A stretch of 64,000 bases of DNA, taken from the NCBI RefSeq assembly GCF_027460265.1, contig NZ_JAPZBC010000001.1:806001-870000 (forward strand). Reading direction: 5' to 3'. Under the pieces are notes generated by a model. It worked only from the letters and a program-made list of their open reading frames with translations. It ran no database searches and was not told where the DNA came from. Of this stretch, positions 58,434-64,000 are shown in pieces; the first letter of the stretch is position 1; the number at the start of each line of letters is the position of its first letter. The DNA comes from Streptomyces sp. WMMC940 (lineage in GTDB: Bacteria > Actinomycetota > Actinomycetes > Streptomycetales > Streptomycetaceae). The position numbers were made by a program, and so were the translations under genes.

Positions 58434-58952
58434 ATGCCCACTGATCTGTCACCCGTCATCGCCGCCGCCACCCGCTGGCTCCTGTCGGCGTTCCCGCCGG
58501 AGGCCGGTGCGCTCGACCGTGCGCTGGCCGAGGCCCAGGCCGGACAGGCGGCGACCATCGCCGCCGCCCTGCGCTACCCGACCGAGCTGGACGCGGAGCT
58601 GCTGCATCTCCTCGGCCCCGGGGGCACCGCGCGACTGGACGCGGTCGGCGGAGCCGACGAGGCGCCGGACGGACCTGAACACGTCTGGCGCACCTGGGTG
58701 GACGAGACCGTCGTCAGCTGGGCGGCCTGTCTGCTCGCCGACGCGGAACTCGCGGCCCTGGCGGCGGCCTGCGTCTCCGCGACCCACCACGGTGCCGGCT
58801 CCGTGGGTGCCGCGCGGCGCCTGACCATTCCCAGCCCACGCGACCACCGCGCGGCGCCGCTGCTGCGCCACCCCGACCTGGTGGGCCCCGTCGCCGAACT
58901 CCATCGGGACACCCTGTGCCGGCTGCTCGCCGCCACGAGCCCGAGCGCTTAG
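58434..58952 (+). CDS. Hypothetical protein
   Basis: 172-aa Ala/Leu-rich, apparently all-helical cytoplasmic protein (WLLSAFPPEAGALDRALAEA, LDAELLHLLGPGGTARLDAV, WRTWVDETVVSWAACLLADA). No motif recognised. ATG 58434 is chosen for a natural N-terminus; in-frame ATG 58419 is equally possible. Codon use is normal for the window, which supports coding. Confidence 0.6.
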   Translation: MPTDLSPVIAAATRWLLSAFPPEAGALDRALAEAQAGQAATIAAALRYPTELDAELLHLLGPGGTARLDAVGGADEAPDGPEHVWRTWVDETVVSWAACLLADAELAALAAACVSATHHGAGSVGAARRLTIPSPRDHRAAPLLRHPDLVGPVAELHRDTLCRLLAATSPSA

Positions 58953-59308
58953 CCCGACGGCCCGGCCGGCCGCGGTCCCACGGAGCGCCCGCGGGCCGGC
59001 GCCGGATCCGGCTCCCTCCTCGGTCCCCGCGCTCGTCCGGGCCCCTCCTCGGTCTCCGGTCCCCGCGCTCGTCCGGGCCCCTCTTCGGTCTTCGGTCCCC
59101 GCGCCCGTCCGATCCCCGCCGTCCTCCGATCCCCCGGTCGTCCGGTCCCGCGGTCGTCCGGTCCCTGCTCGGTGTCCGGGTGCCCGGGGCGGCCGCAGTC
59201 ACCCGTACGCCTGATCGCGCGCCGCCCGCTGCCCCGCACCACCGCGCCGCCGGCGGCCGGGACTCCCGACGCCGGCCCATGTCGGGCGGAGCCGCCGCGG
59301 CGCGGCGC
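58953..59308. other. Intergenic region with 36-bp repeats
   Basis: About 355 bp, low complexity, no gene. CGGTCCCCGCG recurs at 59021, 59057 and 59093, exactly 36 bp apart, within near-identical units; further degenerate copies of CCGGTCGTCCGGTCC follow near 59136-59165. Confidence 0.6.
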
Positions 59309-59725
59309 TCAGACCCGCGGAGGGCCCGGCAGAAAACGCAGCGCCCATGCCGCACGCTCGGCGACGACCGGGTCCGGGTCCTTCGTCAGCGGTTCCAGCA
59401 GGGCGCGGGCCCCGTCCGGGTCGGACTGGACCAGGTCGACGATCTCCGTCGCCAGACCGTCCTGGTCGTCGCCGAGGTCGACGGCCGAGGCGCGGAGCAG
59501 CAGGGGGAGCGTGCCGGTGCCGCCGAGTGACGCGATCACGCCGCCGAGCATCTCGCGGGCGTAGAAGTTCCCTTCGCCGAGGAAACGATTCATCGCCGCC
59601 TCCAGACGGGGCAGCAGGGCGCGGTCGCCGGACGCCGCGACGGTGTCGGCGAGGGCGATCGCCTCGTCGACGGAGTCGAGGCTGTCGAGGAGTTCGCACA
59701 GCCGGTTCAGGGGGTCGGTCGTCAT
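59309..59725 (-). CDS. HEAT-repeat-like hypothetical protein
   Basis: 138-aa helical protein with HEAT-like pairs (VDEAIALADTVAASGDRALL, FYAREMLGGVIASLGGTGTL, GARALLEPLTKDPDPVVAER then AAWALRFL). It is likely a small scaffold; no enzymatic motif. It begins 12 nt after the ABC-F stop and is probably cotranscribed with it. Confidence 0.72.
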   Translation of the reverse strand: MTTDPLNRLCELLDSLDSVDEAIALADTVAASGDRALLPRLEAAMNRFLGEGNFYAREMLGGVIASLGGTGTLPLLLRASAVDLGDDQDGLATEIVDLVQSDPDGARALLEPLTKDPDPVVAERAAWALRFLPGPPRV

Positions 59726-59737
59726 GCTCGGCCTTCT

Positions 59738-61375
59738 TCAGGACTCGGTGACCTTGCCGTGCGCCACTTCCAGGCGCCGGGTCGTGCGGACGGTGTCCAG
59801 CATCCGCCGGTCGTGGGTGACCAGGAGCAGCGTGCCCGTGTACGAGGCGAGCGCGGACTCCAGCTGTTCGATGGCCGGCAGGTCGAGGTGGTTCGTGGGC
59901 TCGTCGAGGACGAGCAGATTGACGCCCCGGCCCTGGAGCAGGGCGAGCGCCGCCCGGGTCCGCTCCCCCGGGGACAGACTGACGGCCGGGCGCAGGACGT
60001 GGTCCGCCTTGAGGCCGAACTTGGCCAGGAGGGTGCGGACGTCGGCGGGCTCGGTGTCGGGAACCGCCGCGCAGAACGCGTCCAGCAGTGAGTCCGTGCC
60101 GTGGAACAGCCGACGGGCCTGGTCGACCTCGCCGACGACGACGCCGGAACCGACGGCCGAGTGCCCGGAGTCCAGCGTCAGGCGGCCGAGGAGGGCGGCG
60201 AGCAGCGTCGACTTGCCGGCTCCGTTGGCACCCGTGACGGCGACGCGGTCGGCCCAGTCGATCCGCAGCGACACCGGTCCGAACCGGAAGTCACCCCGCC
60301 GCACCTCCGCGTCGCGGAGGGTCGCCACGACCGACCCCGAGCGGGGAGCGGCCGCGATCTCCATCCGTAGCTCCCACTCCTTGCGGGGCTCCTCGACCAC
60401 GTCGAGCCGTTCGATCATGCGCTGGGTCTGTCGGGCCTTCGCGGCCTGCTTCTCGCTCGCCTCGCTGCGGAACTTGCGGCCGATCTTGTCGTTGTCACCC
60501 GCCTTGCGCCGGGCGTTCTTGACTCCCTTGTCCATCCAGGACCGCTGCATCCGGGCCCGGCCCTCGAGGGCGGTCTTCTTGTCGGCGTACTCCTCGTACT
60601 CCTCGCGCGCGTGCCGCCGCGCGGTCTCCCGTTCCTCCAGATATGCCGCGTAGCCGCCGCCGTAGAGGGTGATCCGCTGCTGGGCGAGGTCGAGCTCGAG
60701 GACCTTGGTGACCGTGCGGGTGAGGAACTCGCGGTCGTGGCTGACGACGACCGTCCCGGCTCGCAGGCCGGTGACGAACTCCTCCAGCCGCTCCAGGCCG
60801 TCCAGGTCGAGGTCGTTGGTCGGCTCGTCGAGGAGGAAGACGTCGTAGCGGGAGAGGAGCAGGGAGGCGAGTCCGGCCCGGGCGGCCTGGCCGCCGGAGA
60901 GCGAGGTCATCGGCTGGTCGAGGCCGATGGCGAGGCCGAGCGAGCCCGCGACCTCCTCGGCGCGCTCGTCCAGGTCGGCACCACCGAGCGCGAGCCAGCG
61001 CTCGAGGCTCGCCGCGTAGGCGTCGTCGGCGCCCGGCGTACCGTCGACGAGGCCCTGGGTGGCCTCGTCCATCGCGCGCTGGGCCGTGTCGACCCCGGTC
61101 CGGCGGGCGAGGAACTCCCGTACGGTCTCGCCGTCCCGCCGTTCCGGCTCCTGCGGGAGGTGGCCCACCGAGGCGGCCGGCGGGGAGAGCCGCAGCTCAC
61201 CGTGTTCCGGGGTGTCGAGGCCGGCGAGCAGGCGGAGCAGGGTGGACTTCCCCGCGCCGTTGGCGCCGACGAGGCCGATCACGTCGCCGGGCGCGACGAC
61301 GAGGTCGAGCCCGGCGAAGAGGGTGCGGTCGCCGTGTCCGGCGGCGAGGTCCTTGGCGACGAGGGTTGCTGTCAT
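59738..61375 (-). CDS. ABC-F family ATPase
   Basis: 545-aa protein with two ABC domains and no membrane segments. The first domain has Walker A GANGAGKST, signature LSGGQAARAG and Walker B VFLLDEPTNDLD. A charged linker (EEYEEYADKKTALEGRARMQ) follows. The second domain has GANGAGKST, signature LSPGERTRAA and Walker B LLVLDEPTNHLD. ABC-F proteins act on ribosomes; antibiotic-resistance and housekeeping members are not separated here. No ribosome site precedes ATG 61375. TAGGAT on the minus strand (61386-61391) lies 10 nt upstream, hinting at a near-leaderless mRNA. Confidence 0.9.
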   Translation of the reverse strand: MTATLVAKDLAAGHGDRTLFAGLDLVVAPGDVIGLVGANGAGKSTLLRLLAGLDTPEHGELRLSPPAASVGHLPQEPERRDGETVREFLARRTGVDTAQRAMDEATQGLVDGTPGADDAYAASLERWLALGGADLDERAEEVAGSLGLAIGLDQPMTSLSGGQAARAGLASLLLSRYDVFLLDEPTNDLDLDGLERLEEFVTGLRAGTVVVSHDREFLTRTVTKVLELDLAQQRITLYGGGYAAYLEERETARRHAREEYEEYADKKTALEGRARMQRSWMDKGVKNARRKAGDNDKIGRKFRSEASEKQAAKARQTQRMIERLDVVEEPRKEWELRMEIAAAPRSGSVVATLRDAEVRRGDFRFGPVSLRIDWADRVAVTGANGAGKSTLLAALLGRLTLDSGHSAVGSGVVVGEVDQARRLFHGTDSLLDAFCAAVPDTEPADVRTLLAKFGLKADHVLRPAVSLSPGERTRAALALLQGRGVNLLVLDEPTNHLDLPAIEQLESALASYTGTLLLVTHDRRMLDTVRTTRRLEVAHGKVTES

Positions 61376-61545
61376 CAGGGGATGGATCCTAGTAGGGCCT
61401 TGTCGGGTGGTGTCGTGCGGCTGCCACGGCAGGGTCCGTCGGAAGGTGGGGGCAGGTGCCGGTCCGGGTGTTGATGATGTGTCGGAGGATGTCCCGTGCC
61501 TGGTGGGGGTCAGGCCCTGGCAGGTGCTCTCGCCACCGCACCGCC

Positions 61546-61569
61546 GCCACCGCCCGCCACGCCGGCCGA
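61546..61569 (+). repeat. Left arm of inverted repeat flanking the beta-helix gene
   Basis: 24 bp (starts GCCACCGCCCGCC, ends GGCCGA) identical in reverse to 63621-63644. The match extends about 10 bp further inward with two mismatches. Confidence 0.8.
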
Positions 61570-61850
61570 GCTCGCACCGCCGCGAGCCGGGGGCCTCGTA
61601 CCACCGGCGAACCACCGGACACCCACCGCGACGGGACCGGCCGACAAGGCCCCGCCCGCAGCACCGGCTGACGGCCCCCGCTCCCGTAACGAGCCCTGGC
61701 GCGACAACCGGGGCTGCCGCACGGACGGGTGGAAGTCGGTTTCATGCCACCGGCGCCGCGACGGGCCGCACGGTGGTCTCGTACTCGACGGGTCAACGGG
61801 ACGGCCCGGCATGGCCGGGGAGGGACACACCCTTCCAGCCGATTATCCGA

Positions 61851-61878
61851 TTTACACCTCTTAGCATGTTTTTATGTG
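61851..61878 (+). promoter_or_regulatory. Candidate promoter of the beta-helix gene
   Basis: TTTACA (61851-61856) and TATGTG (61873-61878) are separated by 16 nt in an AT-rich patch 60 nt upstream of the start. Confidence 0.45.
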
Positions 61879-61938
61879 TCTCCTTTTGTCCGTCAGACGG
61901 CTCGTGACATGCCGCCAGCCTGGAGGAGAAGACACAAG

Positions 61939-63498
61939 ATGCCTCAAACGCCCAGAACGGACGGGGTACGCCGTCCGGGGAGTCCGTCCCTGAGTCGCCA
62001 CTGGAAACTGGCCGTGGTGGCCGCGGCCGGAATCGCCACCCTCACCGGCGGGACCACCCTGATCAGCGGTCGAACGGTGACCGCCGAATCCGCTGACGCC
62101 AAGGCCCCAGCACACCGGGCCGCCGTCCCCGCCCGCGGCGGTGACGGCGTCGACGAACAGGAGTACCGGTCCGGGCATGCCGACGACCGTGGCTGGGGAG
62201 ACGGCGCCGACGAGGACCGCAGCTCGGGGTCCGAGGACGAGCACAGCGCGCGTGGCGAGGGCGACAACTCCGACAACCGCCACGAGAAGGGACCGGACGG
62301 CCACGACGAGCAGAGCTCAGGCTCACGTGACCAGGGCGGCGCCGGTACCGACGACGAGCACGCCCGCGAAAAGGTGCCCTGTGACCCGAATGCGCTGATC
62401 GCGGCCATCACCGAGGCCAACACCGAAGGCGGCGGAACGCTCAGCCTGGCTGAGAAGTGCATCTACACCCTCACCGCCAACCAGGACGGCAACGGCCTCC
62501 CCGAGATCATCCAGCCCATCACCATCCACGGCAACGGCGCCACCATCGCCCGCGCCGCCAACGCCGACCAGTTCCGCTTCTTCCAGGTCTCGGCCGGCGG
62601 CGACCTCAAGCTCCGCCACCTCACCCTCACCCGCGGCAGAGCACCGGAAGACCAGAGCGGCGGCGCGATCCTCGTCAACCCCGCAGGGCGCCTCGACCTC
62701 GACCACACCACGCTCACCCACAACACCGTCACCGACGATGACGCGGACGCCACCGGCGGCGCCATCCACAACGAGGGCATCACCCGCGTGCGCAACACCA
62801 CACTCAGCCGCAACACCGCCCCAGACGACAACGGCGGTGCCATCCACAACGTGGGCACACTGAGCATCACAAGCTCCGAACTCACCCACAACACCGCAGC
62901 CAACGCCGGCGCCCTCAGCTCGACCGGAACGGTCGAGATCAGCAAGAGCCTCATCAGTCACAACCACGCCGGCGACGCCGGCGGAATCCTCCTCAGCGAG
63001 GGCGTGATGGAGATCGTGTCGAGCAAGATCAGCCACAACACCGCCGGCGAGGGAGACGGCGGGGGCATCGTCAATTCGGAAGGGGCACTGTATGTCCGCG
63101 GCAGCGCCATCAGCCACAACACCGCCTTCGACGATGCCGGTGGCCTGAGCCTGGCGAGTGACGCGGTGATCGAGGACAGCACGATCAAGGGCAATGTGGC
63201 CGTCGGCGGCGACGGCGGCGGCATCTTCATGGAAAGTGATGTCGCGATCCGTGGCAGTCAGGTCACGGAGAACCAGGCCCCCGGCGACGGCGCCAGCGGC
63301 GGCGGCATCTTCCTGAACGAAAGCAGTAGTTCGCTCACACTCACCGACTCCAAAGTGACGAAGAACCTCTCGGACGCGCCCGCGGGCGGCATCCACAACG
63401 AGGGCACCGTCACCACCTACGGCAAGGTCCGTATCATCGACAACGTCCCCACCAACTGCTTCGGCAGTCCCAACCCGGTCCCTAGCTGCTTCGGCTGA
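61939..63498 (+). CDS. Secreted right-handed beta-helix protein
   Basis: 519-aa protein. A basic N-terminus and hydrophobic segment (HWKLAVVAAAGIATLTGGTT) act as signal or anchor. Residues about 50-140 are a very acidic, Asp/Glu/Ser/Arg/Gly-rich disordered linker. From about 145 (CDPNALIAAITEANTEGGGT) a parallel beta-helix of pectate-lyase-like type begins, with rungs repeating L-x-x-x-T-L-x-x-N-x-A-x-x-x-G-G-A/G-I-x-N. No polysaccharide-lyase catalytic residues were recognised, so it may be a surface or adhesive protein. AGGAGAAG lies 8 nt upstream of the ATG. Lower GC and flanking inverted repeats hint at transfer. Confidence 0.85.
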   Translation: MPQTPRTDGVRRPGSPSLSRHWKLAVVAAAGIATLTGGTTLISGRTVTAESADAKAPAHRAAVPARGGDGVDEQEYRSGHADDRGWGDGADEDRSSGSEDEHSARGEGDNSDNRHEKGPDGHDEQSSGSRDQGGAGTDDEHAREKVPCDPNALIAAITEANTEGGGTLSLAEKCIYTLTANQDGNGLPEIIQPITIHGNGATIARAANADQFRFFQVSAGGDLKLRHLTLTRGRAPEDQSGGAILVNPAGRLDLDHTTLTHNTVTDDDADATGGAIHNEGITRVRNTTLSRNTAPDDNGGAIHNVGTLSITSSELTHNTAANAGALSSTGTVEISKSLISHNHAGDAGGILLSEGVMEIVSSKISHNTAGEGDGGGIVNSEGALYVRGSAISHNTAFDDAGGLSLASDAVIEDSTIKGNVAVGGDGGGIFMESDVAIRGSQVTENQAPGDGASGGGIFLNESSSSLTLTDSKVTKNLSDAPAGGIHNEGTVTTYGKVRIIDNVPTNCFGSPNPVPSCFG

Positions 63499-63620
63499 CG
63501 CCCCCGAGCAGGCCACCACAACCGACCACCGCCTCCGGCAGCCCCTCCCGCCCCACCGCAGGCCCGCTCGCGCTCGTTCGCGGGCCGAGTGAGGGCTGGG
63601 GGGCTTGCGCCGGTGCGGGT

Positions 63621-63644
63621 TCGGCCGGCGTGGCGGGCGGTGGC
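63621..63644 (-). repeat. Right arm of inverted repeat flanking the beta-helix gene
   Basis: Reverse complement of 61546-61569, 24 of 24 bases. The two arms enclose the beta-helix gene and its promoter. Confidence 0.8.
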
Positions 63645-63752
63645 AGAGGTGCCGCCGCAGGTGCGGATGATGGACGACACCGTTCGACCGGCCCGCACCG
63701 CGCCGGCCGGGCGCCCGGGACGTCCCCGCGCACGCCGGTGCCCATAGCCACC

Positions 63753-63801
63753 CGCCCGGCCCTTCACGGCGGCACCGTCGAGCGGGATCCGGTGGGTGCC
63801 G
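63753..63801 (-). pseudogene. Degenerate duplicate of a gene tail
   Basis: On the minus strand this reads THRIPLDGAAVKGRA, nearly identical to THRIPLDGGAVRGRA encoded at about 63888-63932 in the neighbouring gene. It lies downstream of that gene's stop and has no frame of its own, so it is a leftover of a duplication. Confidence 0.6.
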
Positions 63802-63829
63802 ATCAGGATGTCCCGGCCCGGCGCCCGGC

Positions 63830-64000
63830 TCAGCGCGTCACGGCCGCCACCAGGACTCCCCCGGCCGCGCGGGCCACCACGAACGCCCGGCCCCTCACGG
63901 CGCCGCCGTCCAGCGGGATCCGGTGGGTTCCGGGCTCCAGGGTGCCGTCGAAGACCTCGTGGCTTCGGGTGCGGTGGAGCCGGTCGAGGCGGTGGGCGAC
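63830..64000 (-). CDS. Unidentified protein, C-terminal 56 residues
   Basis: 3' end of a gene that begins beyond the window. The visible tail (VAHRLDRLHRTRSHEVFDGT, LEPGTHRIPLDGGAVRGRAF, VVARAAGGVLVAAVTR) has alternating hydrophobic residues, like a terminal beta-sandwich strand set. Family not recognised. Confidence 0.6.
   Translation of the reverse strand, partial: VAHRLDRLHRTRSHEVFDGTLEPGTHRIPLDGGAVRGRAFVVARAAGGVLVAAVTR

Larger units (their letters stand above)
61376..61938. other. Intergenic region between ABC-F and beta-helix genes
   Basis: About 560 bp with one arm of the 24-bp inverted repeat (61546-61569) and a lower-GC stretch from 61840 holding a promoter candidate. Frames in it look like degenerate coding remnants and are not called. 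Confidence 0.5.
63499..63829. other. Intergenic region after the beta-helix gene
   Basis: About 330 bp. It contains a hairpin (63561-63586, stem GGCCCGC) that may terminate the beta-helix gene, the right inverted-repeat arm and a degenerate duplicate of the following gene's tail. No intact gene. Confidence 0.55.

Overview
The window is high-GC actinobacterial DNA, almost certainly Streptomyces. Genes are dense, Shine-Dalgarno sites are of the GGAGG type, and GTG starts are frequent. It carries a conservon, a c-di-AMP riboswitch in front of a LysM/M23 cell-wall hydrolase, and a hopanoid locus. From memory, the right half (about 28.5-55 kb) matches the S. coelicolor SCO6745-SCO6771 neighbourhood (SCO6745-type gene, idi, zitB, a seven-gene envelope operon, hpnC-D-E, prenyl synthase, shc, hpnG-H, hpnO). 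No tRNA, rRNA or CRISPR array was seen.

Layout. 0-1.3 kb: a graspetide RiPP pair, with precursor tgmA and the ATP-grasp ligase tgmB cut by the window edge, behind an intergenic region holding a palindromic operator candidate and a 41-bp-phased array of TGAC-N5-GTCA sites. 1.4-4.8 kb: MmcQ/YjbR protein, alpha/beta hydrolase, and an acyl-CoA dehydrogenase-like protein without the usual catalytic Glu. 4.9-8.8 kb: a complete conservon (cvnA-B-C-D) plus a GAF gene. 9.5-14.8 kb: MBL-fold hydrolase, carboxymuconolactone decarboxylase-like protein, Glu/Leu dehydrogenase, TetR regulator, PfkB kinase. 14.8-19 kb: a two-gene unit (DUF6745 and a 108-aa protein) split by an IS1182-type element that is itself interrupted by an IS5-type element. 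Both insertions show terminal inverted repeats and target duplications. 19.4-24.8 kb: the five-gene STM4015-4014-4013-4012-4011 cassette, with an ATP-grasp fold, an alkaline-phosphatase-superfamily hydrolase and two radical-SAM enzymes, and no assigned function known to me. 24.8-28.4 kb: SGNH hydrolase, riboswitch-controlled M23 peptidase, tyrosine phosphatase.

28.5-38.7 kb: hopanoid operon on the minus strand. HpnC, HpnD and HpnE make squalene; a prenyl diphosphate synthase supplies the precursor; squalene-hopene cyclase makes the hopene; HpnG, HpnH and HpnO build the C35 aminohopanoid side chain. Where related clusters carry ispG and dxs, this one keeps only a 90-codon in-frame remnant joining the two ends of dxs. 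39-46.2 kb: an overlapping minus-strand operon for a probable CDP-alcohol-derived envelope glycan or glycolipid (two CDP-alcohol phosphotransferases, LicC-like nucleotidyltransferase, sn-glycerol-1-phosphate-dehydrogenase-like enzyme, GT2, TagGH-type ABC exporter). Its first gene appears to start at CTG. 46.6-49.8 kb: zitB-like zinc exporter with a Zur-box-like site, a methyltransferase-GNAT fusion, and idi, which makes DMAPP for the prenyl pathway.

49.8-64 kb: RsbW-like kinase, HdeD-like membrane protein, enoyl-CoA hydratase, DJ-1/PfpI protein with a GlxA-type regulator, SCO6745-family protein, a 44-aa LPFR-type peptide, Tex, a hypothetical protein, a HEAT-like protein and an ABC-F ATPase. 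Last come a secreted right-handed beta-helix protein flanked by 24-bp inverted repeats, and the 3' end of an unidentified gene with a degenerate duplicate of its tail.
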